Shown here: positions 47,848 through 58,930 of the stretch, one piece after another
Layout: every line of letters starts with the position of its first letter
Numbering within the stretch: position 1 is the first letter of the stretch
DNA from: Epiperipatus broadwayi
Taxonomy: Eukaryota > Onychophora > Udeonychophora > Euonychophora > Peripatidae
Length of the DNA stretch: 64,000 nt
Direction: 5' to 3'
NCBI GenBank assembly: GCA_028023455.1
Contig: JAQFVV010012423.1
Coordinates: forward strand, 2,929,273-2,993,272
The notes under the pieces: generated by a model
The model's input: the letters and a program-made list of their open reading frames with translations, nothing else
Database searches by the model: none
What the model was told of the DNA's origin: nothing
Program-made: the position numbers and the translations under genes

Positions 47848-48515
47848 AGAAAAAAAATATTATTTAAGTATACAGAGAGGGTCATAATTACCTATTATTT
47901 TCATGAGAATAACATACCTTTGTTTATACAAACTAGAATGGGAAAGCCACTGGAAAATTCATTGACCTTTCAATACCCTTTGATTCAAATCATAGATTTT
48001 TACAGTGAATGCTGGGAAGATCCTCAGCAACATATAGACAGTTTAGCTGATGCTTTTGCAATAGAAACTCTGGATAATGTTCAACAAATATTAATTGCTC
48101 GACACCATTTGAAAGCCGTGGCCAAAGACTGGTGGGGCATGCTACAGAAGAAGCTGGACACCTTTGAACAATATTGTCACAATCTGTTAAAAATATTCTG
48201 GAGTAAAGAGAGGCAAGAAAGCTTGTTGCATGACCTTATTAATGATCATTTTTCAGTAAATAAGGGAAATATCTATGACCATTTTTTTTTACAACAGTCA
48301 AACAAATTTCGTTCATTGTCCAGTTTTAACTTCCCAGAGTCTCGAATTGTTTGTATGATAGAACACAACATGCCGTGAGAGGTTCGGGAACTTATGATTG
48401 GTAGTTAGATTGGTACTATCCATGAAATGATGGACTTCTTAGAAACAGTGGATAAACATTTTAAATCTGCAGACACAACTTACAGAAAAGACACTCCAGC
48501 CCCAACCATTAATTA
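47848..48515 (+). pseudogene. Ty3/gypsy gag (broken)
   Basis: A frame open from 47,848 carries the Gag (capsid-like) domain: QIIDFYSECWEDPQQHIDSL, then NVQQILIARHHLKAVAKDWW, then the TFEQYCHNLLKIFW segment typical of retrotransposon Gag, where the A..WW and F...F patterns lie. It is stopped by TGA at 48,376-48,378 (likely from CGA) and TAG at 48,403-48,405, with readable Gag-like residues continuing (EMMDFLETVDKHF) to a TAA at 48,513-48,515. No CCHC zinc knuckle is visible. In an active copy Gag would form the particle that packages the RNA. Confidence 0.75.
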
Positions 48516-48516
48516 A

Positions 48517-49083
48517 ATGACTAATTTAATCTCAGAGAAAGATAATGAGGGACATCAGATAACTCATTTGTGTCCCATTATCAAAATAAATGTAGAGGAG
48601 AGCAGAGTATCAGCCTTGATAAATTTGGGCAGTCAAGCATCCATTGTATCTGCAGCATGGATTGGAAACTTGAAAAAGAGACGTGAGATAATGCAACTCC
48701 CAACCCATCTGATCCAAATGACCTTGGCTAATGGGAAAAAGGTGTCAAGTGAAAACCATCAAGTATGGTGGGAGGTTGAAACCAACAAAAGGCAAGTAGG
48801 GCATACCTTTCTTATTATGACAGGGCTCATATATGATGTAGAATTGGGCTCTGACTTTTTGATTCAAAACCATGGCATTATGGACTACCCTAAAGGTAGA
48901 TGCTCATTTGAAAATGAAACTGTCAACTTTAAAACGTCACTCCACCGGGAAGGAAACCATGAAAGTTGCCTAATCCAACCAGTTGATCTTTCAATGATTG
49001 ACAAAAAGGTTGAAGAATCCATTATTACTGAACTGGATGATACCGAACAAATGCAGGAAATCCTCAGAAGAAATACACCGTAA
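48517..49083 (+). pseudogene. Ty3/gypsy aspartic protease region, catalytic Asp lost
   Basis: A 188-residue open frame with the fold pattern of a retropepsin: IIKINVEESRVSALINLGSQ, then the SIVS segment, the LANGKKV flap-like part and YDVELGSDFLIQNHGI near the end (usual LGxDFL). The catalytic triad D-T/S-G reads N-L-G (N at codon 48,622-48,624), so the enzyme cannot work. One G-to-A change explains N from D. It lies one base after the gag remnant's TAA. Confidence 0.78.
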
Positions 49084-49094
49084 TTTTCTCTCCA

Positions 49095-50294
49095 ATGCCG
49101 GGCAAAATTACAGGGTACACTCACCGAATCAGAGTGAAAGAAGAAACTTACATCCAGTCCAAAACATACCCGATTCCATTTCAGTATAAAGATGAAGTAG
49201 AAGCACAGAGAAAACAAATGATCGAATGGAATATTGTCGAGCGCAGCCCTTCTCTGTATAACAACTCATTGATCGTCGTCAAGAAGAAAAATGGAAAATT
49301 GCGGCTATGCTTGGATGCCCAAAGGTTAAACAGCATCACTATACTGGAAAGAGATGCTCCCCCTCCTATCCAAGAAGTACTTGTACAATTAGCTGGGAAG
49401 ACAGTATTTTCAATGTTAGATTTAACCGCCAGTTACTGGCAATTGAATCTTAATCCAAGGGATCGGAAATACACTGCATTTTGATATGGTGGATACAGAC
49501 ACATTTTTAAAAGGGTTCCCTTCAGACTTATTAATAATGGAGCGGGCCTTATGCGCTGTTTGAGGCAGGTCCTTTCTGAAGAAGTGCAAAAACATATGGT
49601 ATGCTATGTTGATGACATAGTGATCATCTCAGAAGATGTGAAGGAACACTTACAACATTTGGAAAGATTCCTGAGTGAATGCAGAATGAAGAATATCACA
49701 GTGAACTTAGAAAAGAGCCGTTTTGCTATTGGGGAGATAACCTTCCTTGGTCATGTCATTAGCAAACATGGCATCAAGGTACATCCAGAAAAAGTTGCAG
49801 CCATAGAGAAGTTTTCAACCCCGACTACTCAGAAACAGATCCGATCATTTCTTGGACTTTGTAACAAGTTCTATCCAAAGTTTGCCCAGGAAACTAGGAA
49901 TCTTATAGACCTCATAAAAAAAAACCAAAAGTGGGAATGGACCCCAATCCATGACCACGAACTACTGAACATAAAAGAAAACTTCATATGGGTGGTTAGG
50001 CTGCACCACCCTGACTTTAGCCGGACCTTTTATGTACAAAGTGACAGCAGCAAGCAAGGGCTAGGAGCTGTCTTGTTTCAAAAGGGCAATTCTGGTGAAC
50101 ATCGAGTGATACATTTTTGCAGTCATGCTTTAAAGGGTGCAGAAATACATTACACCACCACCGAGCAAGAAACTCTTGCCATACTATGGGCATGCCAGAA
50201 ATTCCAGAAATTCCTTCTAGGATCGGAAGTTGTCATCATAACTGACCACCGATGTCTAGAATTTCTTAATAAGAGTTTCCTCACCAATGACTGA
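49095..50294 (+). pseudogene. Ty3/gypsy reverse transcriptase and RNase H (interrupted by stops)
   Basis: One frame holds both domains and is broken by TGA at 49,482-49,484 (TAF*YGGYR, where an arginine codon CGA is expected). RT motifs in order: NNSLIVVKKKNGKLRLCLDA, FSMLDLTASYWQL, and after the stop YVDDIVI (the YxDD catalytic box), FLGHVISKHGI, and IRSFLGLCNKFYPKFA. RNase H follows with YVQSDSSKQGLGAVL (first Asp), TTTEQETLAILWA (Glu) and IITDHRCLEFL (last Asp). All catalytic residues seen are kept. A further stop (TGA at 50,292-50,294, LTND*LIRW) again looks like a CGA change. These enzymes would make the DNA copy of the element. Confidence 0.85.
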
Positions 50295-51671
50295 CTCATT
50301 AGATGGAGCTTGGTCCTTCAACAATTTCAGTATAAGATACAATATTGGCCCAGGACCAGATAATGTTGTGGCTGACATTTTAAGTCACCATCCAGTACAA
50401 ATGAGCATAAAAAACCCAAAAATAAATGATCAATCCTTTAAAATTATGGCCACCACAATATTGAGTCCCACTGAAGCCGAGCTAATGAATCTTGCATACT
50501 GGCAGGGCCTAAAATATGACCACATTATTCTGGAGTTATCCAAGACCCAGAGTAAGGACCAGAACCTACAAAACAGATACACTCATTTTCGGGTCAATGA
50601 GGGTATGTTACAGACCAATACAGGGGACTATAGTGCACCATGGAAAACTATGGTCCCAGATAGACTGAGACCACCCTTACTTAGACATATTCATCAAATC
50701 ATTGGGCACTACATACCAAGAAAGACAGAAGAGGCAGTGCATTGCCAGTTCTACTGGCCAGGAATGTACAATCAGATTCTTGCCACTATTAGACAATGTG
50801 ATGTCTGTGCTGCCACTAAATTTCCAAATAAATTGTATGCAGGCATTATGAAACCAGTGATGGCCACAAGACCAAATGAAATCCTCACTATAGATCATTA
50901 TGGGCCTCTTCCCAAATTTAGGACCTTTCAATACTTCCTTGTCACGTATGATATTTTTTCGAAGTAGGTTCAAATTTATCCAGTTCGAACAACCAATTCA
51001 TGAAATGCCATCCGGGTCCTTCAGGATAAGCAATTTTCTGAGACAATATTATCAGATCATGGCTCAGTGTTCACCTCAAAAGAGTGGAAGAATTGGATAA
51101 AAAACAAAAGGTAAATCATCGTCCTACATCAATTAGAAACCCGCAGTCCAACCCATGTGAAAGAGTTGTGAGAGAAATTAGTCAACTCTTTTATGTGTGC
51201 GTACCTACAGATCATTGGAGGTGGGTGGATAAAGTTCCATATGTAATGGACTGCATTAATAATACAATGAATGAGTCAACATGTTTCGCACCTACACGTC
51301 TTCACTATGGGCAGCCATGTCAGGCCATTTTTTCTTCACTATTACCAAAAGATGAAATATGTATTAATCCAATAACTGACCAAGATATGGCCAGAAAGCG
51401 GCTAGCGCAGATGGCTCAGAGTCGAATAAAAAGAAGTAGGGTGCAACATTACTATTTCAAAGTTGGGGATCAAGTTTGGTTAAGATCACCAAGAACTAGT
51501 AATGTCCCCAAGAAAGAATTCAAAAAATTCTTACCATTATACAGTGGGCCATATAAAATAATAAAGGATTGCCATGACAATGCATTTTTGCTAAAGGGAA
51601 AAGGACTCCAGGGGGTTTACAATGCCAGACAGTTAAAACCATATGTGCCACCTTATCCAGGGAAACAATAA
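50287..51671 (+). pseudogene. Ty3/gypsy integrase (frameshifted, several stops)
   Basis: A frameshift near 50,335 moves from RNase H to GPGPDNVVADILS. The zinc-binding H-H-C-C set follows (HIHQIIGHY, then CQFYWPGMYNQIL and QCDVCAATK). The core has the first Asp in LTIDHYGPLP, then stops at 50,965-50,967 (TAG, likely from TGG) and about 51,001 (TGA). The second Asp is in ILSDHGSVFTS, and after another shift near 51,105 the Glu is in NPQSNPCERVVRE. The C-terminal barrel-like part reads KVGDQVWLRSPRT and SGPYKIIKDCHDNAFLL, ending GVYNARQLKPY. An active copy would insert the DNA into the chromosome. No chromodomain is seen. Confidence 0.85.
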
Positions 51672-51962
51672 GACAAACATTAAATGACAGATATATATAC
51701 AGACAACCGACTGACATGACAATAGGGAAAAGACTTGATTATAGGACCAATTTATTATAAGCTTATTATAAGCTAGATAATATTTAAAAAAATGATCGCA
51801 GTGAGACATGTATAATTTTGTAGTTTGTACAGATGATATTATTCACACTCATGCTGTTCTACCAGTCTACCAATTAGTCGACACTTATGCACACTTATGT
51901 GAATGTATCACGCATAAGTAAAAATATTTTTTTCATTGTTTTTTTTTTGAAGTGAAATGAAA
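51672..51962 (+). other. 3' internal non-coding part and polypurine tract of the gypsy element
   Basis: No reading frame. The last 14 bases before the LTR, GAAGTGAAATGAAA, are purines except two T and are a plausible polypurine tract. Confidence 0.55.
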
Positions 51963-54566
51963 TGAAGCAGTCGGATCTGAGTTTGATCCTAGCTTCATGA
52001 CATCTAGTCATAAGCCCACTTCAAACCCTAGTACTAACCTTAAATTTCCAATGCAATGAGGCTTTATACGTTCAATCCATGCTAATTTCCATAAAGAATA
52101 ACTTATTTCATAAATGCGTATTAAAATTAATTAGTTTCAGATTTAAATTGACCAATTCTATTAATAAATTCATGATAGAATTATTCATGAATTTATATAT
52201 TATAACTGTATGGATTGTGCGTATATATTTGTAAATATTTAGATATATATAATTGTTTAAAAGTTTCATTGCGTCTGGAATTTTAGATTTTACTGTTAAA
52301 TAATTTGTTAAAGTTTTATTGATTAAAAGCTACATTCTTTCAATAAGCTTTCAGATTTTCCCTTTCCAAAAACAACAGTTAAAGTTTTATTAATTAGAAA
52401 AAGATAAGGATTTCCTAATTAAAATCATTTTCTGATTTTAAGAATTCATTTTCTAATTCAAGTTAATGAGTTTGACAGCCTTATTGAAGGAATGTATCTA
52501 AAAACAACCAGTAAATCTAAAAACATTGATAATGAAAGAAGCACTAGCCTGAAGGCATCAGAGGACAGATATATAGCACTGAAAAGTTTGGAAAGAAAAA
52601 ACATCTTTGTTGCAGAAAAGTGCTAGTGAACTATGTGCTGTTCAAAATCACGAATTCAAAAATTGTTCCTATTATGATAAGGGGCTAAATATCAGGAATC
52701 TGGCTATTGTTCCTGAAGTCCCCTAAAAATCTTCAATGAAGCTGCTAAATTCTTTCCAGACAAATCAGGCTGCCAAAATCAAATAAAATGCTCTTCAAGT
52801 AATCAATCAAATGGTGCCTACATTTTTTACCAACTCGGACGTGTAACCTAAGGATCCCCCAGAAGAAATGGGTAATATATTTTCATAAATTTCTAGCCAG
52901 TTCCGAACTTTATTTTACACTCCCTTTTAGAGCTCTTTTATTCTTTAATGTAACAATCTTTATAAAACCTTTTATTCATGCTACTGTAAATATATATCGT
53001 AATTCTCTCAATCTCTAGTCTTTAAACTTTCTCTTTTCTTACTTGGCGGTTCATTTACTATATTATATATATCTTTAATGTGTGATTTATTAATGTTGCT
53101 ATTTTTAATTATATGCCAACAATCCTTCGACTCGATGATCTCCCTCATTTCCTTTGTCTTATATAAGTAATATAAGATTAAATTCTGATAGTTAATTCTC
53201 GCTCATTAGAACTAGATTTATACAGTTCGATCAATCATCGAGTCAAAAGAAATAATTAAATGATTGTTATTTTATCATTAGCTAATAATAAATTATTAGC
53301 TCCATCTCTAATCTATGCCAGCGCTATTTTCTTGTTTCATTAATATTTACTTACTTATTCATATATAATCTTAAAATGTTTTTTTGCAAAAGGACGATAA
53401 AGGAATCAAATAAATATATTCTAATTCAACTTTGTTATTTTATTTAAGATTCAGGAAGGGCATGATGATCGGGGCATAATTAATATGATTTACAAATACT
53501 TTAAAATAGTTTTTGTTAAAAGCTCATTTGACTTTAATTAATTGATCAAGTCATCACATAGAGCATTTTATATGGGTTTTAGTATTCAACAATGACTATC
53601 AAGCCATCATCTTCAAACGTTGCTGACATAGGGCAATCTTCTGCTCCGTTAGGCTGGTCGGTGATCATATTTCTGTTGTTTTAAATTATCGAGGAAAAAA
53701 GCACTTCCTCTCCTGTTCATATTAGTCAAAGGGCATAGACTTGTCAGATCAAGCCGCCATAGGACTTTGATTATCGACTAGCCATCGTCATTCAATTTCA
53801 CTTTATAGCTCATAATTTGTCAGCACCGTTAGCTCTCTGTTCCAGTAAAGCCCACTCTGATGCTTGTAATTCATGATGAAGTGATTTAAATTAAAGTCCA
53901 ACAAATTCTCTGTTTTATCTCAAAATAAGTTTTCTAATAAAAATTAAAGTTATGCCTTAAAATACGTATCTTGCTCTTCATGAATGGATTTGTGAATGTG
54001 AAAATAAATATCACATTCTTTCGTATAAAATTAGAGTGAAAATTTCTTTTACTAATGAATACCTTTATCTGCCTTTTATTTTCTTGTTGGGGGCATAGAC
54101 TTAGAATTCTAATATTGCGTAATATTCATTGGCATATAATAAGGACCGCCACTCTTATTATTATTATAAATTCTGTTACAGGCTAGAGGTGATTAATATA
54201 ATCATTATTTAAAATTCAAACAAAACAAATTATTATTATTAAATATTTTCTAAACACACTTGGTTTCTTAAGTCTTTTTTTTCATAATTATTTTAATGTT
54301 AATGCTCGCTGTCTGTGTTGGCAACCCGAACATATACATAAGATTCGATTTAAAATTATTTTAGTCAATTTATTATCAGATATTAATGTCAGTTCAGGGG
54401 TCTCTCATCCTCACTAACCATTGAGCTAGTTCCTTGGTGCATGGCACTGTGCCGTTGATTTAGATTTCTACTAGTCTGAGCTGGTGAGTTGGGTTTGAAT
54501 TCAGTTTGGTTCAGCTGAGTTTGAATCCGACTTGCAGTTTGGGTGGTGGGTTTTTCAACTGGTACA
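51963..54566 (+). repeat. 3' LTR of the Ty3/gypsy element (2,604 bp)
   Basis: Direct repeat of 39,129-41,741 along its full length. Confidence 0.85.
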
Positions 54567-55144
54567 ATGCTTGGCATTTTTATACATGAAATATTTGTGC
54601 CAGCATATGAAAGAACAGTGGAAGATATATATTTTTTCTTAAGTAAAAAATGGAAGATTACAATGACAATATATAATTAAAAATAACAGATGATAAAGGC
54701 ACCATGTAGAAATAATTTTTTAAAAAAATATTGGAATATTTAACATAAAAATAATTTAATTCAATACAGTAGAACATCAAAATATATTTAATAAATAAAA
54801 TAAAAGACAAAAAGCATAAAAGAAAATGAATAGTGGCAGTCTAAAATGTTTGTGATTTGGGGTGTCTAGAATGTAAATAATATTATATATAATCAGTGGC
54901 ATTTCTGGAATTTTTTAGTCCCTAAGCAAAATAATAAGTATAGCTTAATATTTTTGAATATATACATTTGAACACTATACTGATGCAGCATAAACACATT
55001 GGAAAAGTTTTATCAAAGAATTCTGCATAAAATTTTAAAAATATAATGACAAGATCATGAAATTAATCAATTTGCTCTTCAATTTTATAGAAGTGATACA
55101 TATTTTTTTATATGTCATAACATCAAAAAAATATCACTTTTATA
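54567..55144. other. A+T-rich DNA, nothing recognised
   Basis: Spacer between the two LTR elements, ending in (TA)n. Confidence 0.5.
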
Positions 55145-55185
55145 ATATATATATATATATATATATATGATAATATATATATCAG

Positions 55186-55221
<36 letters not shown>
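55145..55221. repeat. (TA)n microsatellite, interrupted
   Basis: AT dinucleotides with GATAATATATATATCAGC-type interruptions. It directly abuts the LTR that starts at 55,222. Confidence 0.95.
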
Positions 55222-55223
<2 letters not shown>

Positions 55224-56321
55224 AGCTGATATTTTAAGTCAGCTCATATATATATAAGCTCACATATTTATAATTTGTCATAAATATTTTGAAGTTAAAT
55301 AGTTTGTAAAATGAAAAAAAGAATTAATTAACAAATGGTTTTGATTTAATGGAAAGAGTAAAAATTTTGAACTTTTATTTTGAAATAAAGAAATAAAATT
55401 GAATATAATTTAAAAAAAAAAAAAAAAAAATGTTAAAAGTGTTTAATTAAAAGGGAGAAAAATTCGAGAGATAAAAGGGTGGGGAAAAGAAAACAAAATT
55501 AGATTCTTGGTAGTAATTATACTCTATTGTTGAAACTTTCACAAAGTAAAAATATTTGGTTAGTAATTGCTATTACGCTAATTAAAAAAAAAAAAAAGAT
55601 AAGAAAGAGTGGAGATAAGATCGCTTTGAGGAGTTAGATCAGTTGACTTGACTTTTAGAGACCAGCAAGGACAATAAAGAAAGCAGCTGTGTTTCGAACA
55701 ATAAAAATTATTATTATTGAAATTTAATTTTTGCGGACTCTTGTCAAATGTATAGCGGCTAAAGTTATCACAACCTTCCCCTTTGGGGAATTGATCGCCA
55801 CTCCATCTGAATGAAGCTATCGAGAGAGTTATGGAATGGAAGTAATGGATATTGCTAGCCGGACAACCAAAGGAACACTCATGGAATTTGCATATACAAG
55901 GACAAAGGCATGACCAATGGAATGTAAAACCTATGAAAATCAGGCCACTCCGCTCTGATCGATCAGGGTAATTATAAACTTTTAATTAATGAGAACTCTA
56001 AGTAAAGCATAATAGAACTTTATCTTTAATTTAATTTTCATTTATTATGTTTATTATGAATGTTTCAACAATAGAGGGGGGAAATAAATTTGTTTAATAT
56101 TGTAATCTATTAATGTTAATTTGCGTTCAATATTTTTTATGAAATATTGGAATAACTGTATTTTAAATTATTTAATATCTATTCGATCTAGAGAGTAACA
56201 ACAGGGTGGGGGTATAAAAGTGCGTCGCCAAGTAACAGAGAACCTTGGGGTGTTACTCGTTTGTTAATAGAAAATAAGGAAAGCATTGAAAGTATAAGAA
56301 AATGAAAGACACTTATACGTT
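55222..56321 (+). repeat. Upstream LTR copy (1.1 kb)
   Basis: Direct repeat of 57,273-58,369. It starts with TG right after (TA)n. Similarity stops abruptly at 56,321. Confidence 0.82.
56213..56220 (+). promoter_or_regulatory. LTR TATA box
   Basis: TATAAAAG preceded by the G-rich GGGTGGGGG, repeated at 58,261-58,268 in the other LTR. It is the best core-promoter match in the window and would drive plus-strand transcription from about 30 bases downstream. Confidence 0.6.
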
Positions 56322-56413
56322 GTATTTTTATATTGGACTATTTCCATCATCTAATATGTGTGTTGAATGTCTTTAGAAAAGTTTAATTTTTAGTTAAATA
56401 TTCCAAATGCATT

Positions 56414-56565
56414 CAACTGTTAGTAATATCACAGCAAACAGGTTAGTATATGCACCAACTGTTAGTAATATCACAGCAAACAAATGTTAATAATATCACA
56501 GCAAACAGGTTAGTATATGCACTAACTGTTAGTAATATCACAGCAAACAGGTTAGTATATGCACA
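56414..56565 (-). repeat. About 42-bp tandem repeat next to the hammerhead-like motif
   Basis: The unit CAACTGTTAGTAATATCACAG plus CAAACAGGTTAGTATATGCAC occurs about three times, the middle copy with an extra partial unit. Short tandem repeats of this sort are common in Penelope-like terminal repeats. Confidence 0.75.
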
Positions 56566-56601
56566 ACGTTTCGAGAGGTATTCTCTCCCCTCTTCTTCAG
56601 G
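56566..56601 (-). ncRNA. Hammerhead-like motif of a Penelope-like element
   Basis: Minus strand CTGAAGA (fits CUGANGA), a helix AGAGG/CCTCT or GAGAG/CTCTC, GAAAC and GUU. A short stem I GTG/CAC is possible. The first base pair of helix II is not the usual G-C, so activity is uncertain. Confidence 0.5.
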
Positions 56602-56630
56602 TGTTGCTGGCCTGACCAGTGACAGTACTA

Positions 56631-56711
56631 GCATGGGATTCGAACCTGGGTCCTTAGATTCTTGATTATTGAAATTTAAGGTAACGCTCTAACCAACTGA
56701 GCCATCCTGCC
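56631..56711 (-). repeat. tRNA-like sequence with good A and B boxes
   Basis: Minus strand TGGCTCAGTTGG (56,693-56,704, A box, with TTAGAGCG after it) and GGTTCGAATCC (56,636-56,646, B box) are near-perfect. Between them are about 45 bases, where a tRNA would have about 33-50, but I cannot draw an anticodon arm and acceptor stem that fit. It is best read as a tRNA-derived SINE head or an internal pol III promoter attached to the hammerhead-like motif that follows on the same strand. Confidence 0.65.
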
Positions 56712-56742
56712 AAAGGCAACAGTATGTAGTAATTTCATATAC

Positions 56743-57077
56743 TTATCTATGAGTTTCCTCCTGATTTCTCCACTTTTTCCTCAGAGCAAAGTTGATTAGT
56801 GATTTCCATACATTATGTATAGTCACACTAGGTTGGCTTATGGGATTTTTTGCCATTGTCATGTGAGCAGCTTCTTTAAATTTTCTTCTTTGTACCTTTT
56901 CTTCTTTATCCAATATTTTTGTATTTTCCCAGTTGAACGTATGTTCATTGGTCCATACATGGTCTGCTACCTTAGACACATCTGTTTTCTCTCTTCTAAT
57001 CATCAGTTTATGTTCTTGCAAGCGCTTTTGAATGGGACGGCTGGTCTCACCAATATATGTTCTTCCACATTCACAAG
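56743..57077 (-). pseudogene. Penelope-like GIY-YIG endonuclease end (partial)
   Basis: Minus strand IPCECGRTYIGETSRPIQKR then LQEHKL, with the CxC pair, the YIG half of GIY-YIG and the conserved R and H (RPIQKRLQEH), then DVSKVADHVWTNEHTFNW (the H...H part of the domain), ILDKEE and RRKFKEAAHM, ending at a stop at 56,743. The frame is intact over this part. The reverse transcriptase and the GVY half are missing: it is cut at about 57,077-57,085, where the integrase tail of the host element begins on the other strand. It differs clearly from the copy at 12.4 kb, so a second family is present. Confidence 0.82.
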
Positions 57078-57225
57078 GTATTTCCCTTTATTTGAAGGTT
57101 CGTACAAAATCATTCAAAAATGCGGTCCCAATGCATTCATGATTCTAGGAAAGAAAGGTAAGAAGGGAGTGTATAATGCAAGATCTTTAAAACCTTGTAA
57201 GGGGGAAGGGGACAAGTCACCGTGA
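57078..57225 (+). pseudogene. Ty3/gypsy integrase C-terminal tail
   Basis: Plus strand RYFPLFEGSYKIIQKCGPNA then FMILGKKGKKGVYNARSLKPC, ending at TGA 57,223-57,225. This matches the end of the integrase at 51,530-51,650 (FLPLYSGPYKIIKDCHDNAF ... GVYNARQLKPY), so the two LTR elements belong to related gypsy lineages. It lies 47 bp before the second LTR, exactly where the end of pol should be. Confidence 0.8.
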
Positions 57226-57272
57226 GGCAATTAAAGTTTTTTTTTATTGTTTTTTTATGACAAATGGGGCAA

Positions 57273-58369
57273 TGAGCTGATATTTTAAGTCAGCTCATAT
57301 ATATATAAGCTCACATATTTATAATTTGTCATAAATATTTTGAAGTTAAATAGTTTGTAAAATGAAAAAAAAGAATTAATTAACAAATGGTTTTGATTTA
57401 ATGGAAAGAGTAAAAATTTTGAACTTTTATTTTGAAATAAACAAATAAAATTGAATATAATTTATTAAAAAAAAAAAAAAATGTTAAAAGTGTTTAATTA
57501 AAAGGGAGAAAAATTCGAGAGATAAAAGGGTGGGGAAAAGAAAACAAAATTAGATTCTTGGTAGTAATTATACTCTATTGTTGAAACTTTCACAAAGTAA
57601 AAATATTTGGTTAGTAATTGCTATTATGCTAATTAAAAAAAAAAAGATAAGAAAGAGTGGAGATAAGATCGCTTTGAGGAGTTAGATCAGTTGACTTGAC
57701 TTTTAGAGACCAGCAAGGACAATAAAGAAAGCAGCTGTGTTTCGAACAATAAAAATTATTATTATTGAAATTTAATTTTTGCGGACTCTTGTCAAATGTA
57801 TAGCGGCTAAAGTTATCACAACCTTCCCCTTTGGGGAATTGATCACCACTCCATCTGAATGAAGCTATCGAGAGAGTTATGGAATGGAAGAAATGGATAT
57901 TGCTAGCCGGACAACCAAAGGAACACTCATGGAATTCGCATATACAAGGACAAAGGCACGACCAATGGAATGTAAAACCTATGAAAATCAGGCCACTCCG
58001 CTCTGATCGATCAGGGTAATTATAAACTTTTAATTAATGAGAACTCTAAGTAAAGCGTAATAGAACTTTATCTTTAATTTAATTTTCATTTATTATGTTT
58101 ATTACGAATGTTTCAACAATAGAGGGGGGGAATAAATTTGTTTAATATTGTAATCTATTAATGTTAATTTGCGTTCAATATTTTTTATGAAATATTGGAA
58201 TAACTGTATTTTAAATTATTTAATATCTATTCGATCTAAAGAGTAACAACAGGGTGGGGGTATAAAAGTGCGTCGCCAAGTAACAGAGAACCTTGGGGCG
58301 TTACTCGTTTGTTAATAGAAAATAAGGAAAGCATTGAAAGTATAAGAAAACGAAAGACACTTATACGTT
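57273..58369 (+). repeat. Downstream LTR copy (1.1 kb)
   Basis: Direct repeat of 55,222-56,321, preceded by the purine-rich AAATGGGGCAA. TATA box at 58,261-58,268. Confidence 0.82.
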
Positions 58370-58930
58370 CATTGTAATATTTTTTGCAATTTATTTATTT
58401 ACCAAAGAAAGTGAAGTTTAAAAATAAACTTCAGGAAAGATTAAAAATACTATAAGTCGTCTTATATACATGTCTGCTAGAATTTGCAGTATTAGTGTAG
58501 GCGCGAGTAAATCTATGGTAAATATTTGGGAAGCATAATTAGAAAGTAAACAGAGGGAAAATCAGATATTGTAAGTCAGTTCTTTCTGGATCGGATAGAA
58601 TTATAAGGTTATTAATAATAAATAGTAGTAAAAGAAATTAAAAGTTTTTTTGTCCAATGTATTCTTGAATTATTTATAATAATTAGTTAGTGTTCTTAAA
58701 GGAAAACCCCTGTAAGATTATAATCAAAGTTTATAATCAGTGAATCGTCGTTCAAAAATAAATAAAGACCAGGTTTATGTAAAGTTACGTGACCAGGTTC
58801 CAAGAGAGAAATCCTTGGTGGCGCCCTCGACGATGATTCTAATAACTAAAATTCAGTTAGTAGGGGAAGAAAGAAAGTTGTCGTGTCACAGAGGAGTGAG
58901 GAGGGGAAAGTTAAAAAATGTTTCTTCACA
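58370..58930 (+). other. Possible R-U5 and primer-binding site of the downstream LTR
   Basis: AATAAATAAAG (58,757-58,767) is followed about 48 bases later by TTGGTGGCGCCCTCGACG (58,815-58,832), which looks like a primer-binding-site region. This suggests the LTR really extends to about 58,814 and is followed by leader sequence, so that the upstream LTR copy lost its last part. No reading frame of note. Confidence 0.4.

Larger units (their letters stand above)
39129..54566 (+). mobile_element. Ty3/gypsy LTR retrotransposon with 2.6-kb LTRs (degenerate, with nested insertions)
   Basis: Direct repeats 39,129-41,741 and 51,963-54,566 begin TGAAGCAGTCGG and end ACTGGTACA (TG...CA) and enclose a gag-pol in the same direction. 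Pol ends about 290 bp before the 3' LTR, and the purine-rich GAAGTGAAATGAAA (51,949-51,962) sits just before it. A site resembling TGGCGCCCAAC, with insertions, starts about 12 bases after the 5' LTR (TGGCTGCCCAAC, 41,754-41,765). LTR divergence, about 7 changes in the first 190 bp, marks it as old. I could not find a matching target duplication (GTACCC on the left, ATGCTT on the right). Confidence 0.85.
55222..58369 (+). mobile_element. LTR retrotransposon with rearranged interior
   Basis: Direct repeats of about 1.1 kb, 55,222-56,321 and 57,273-58,369, begin TGAGCTGATATTTTAAG and run to TTATACGTT. Only about a dozen substitutions separate them, mostly transitions, so they are younger than the gypsy LTRs upstream. 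The 951-bp interior holds an integrase tail and a purine-rich AAATGGGGCAA just before the second repeat, and otherwise Penelope-like and tRNA-like sequence. The 3' limits of the repeats may not be true LTR ends (see 58,370-58,930). Confidence 0.78.

Noticed and set aside
56631-56711. Functional tRNA gene on the minus strand
   Set aside because: A and B boxes are good, but no acceptor stem or anticodon arm could be drawn, and the context is a mobile-element composite.
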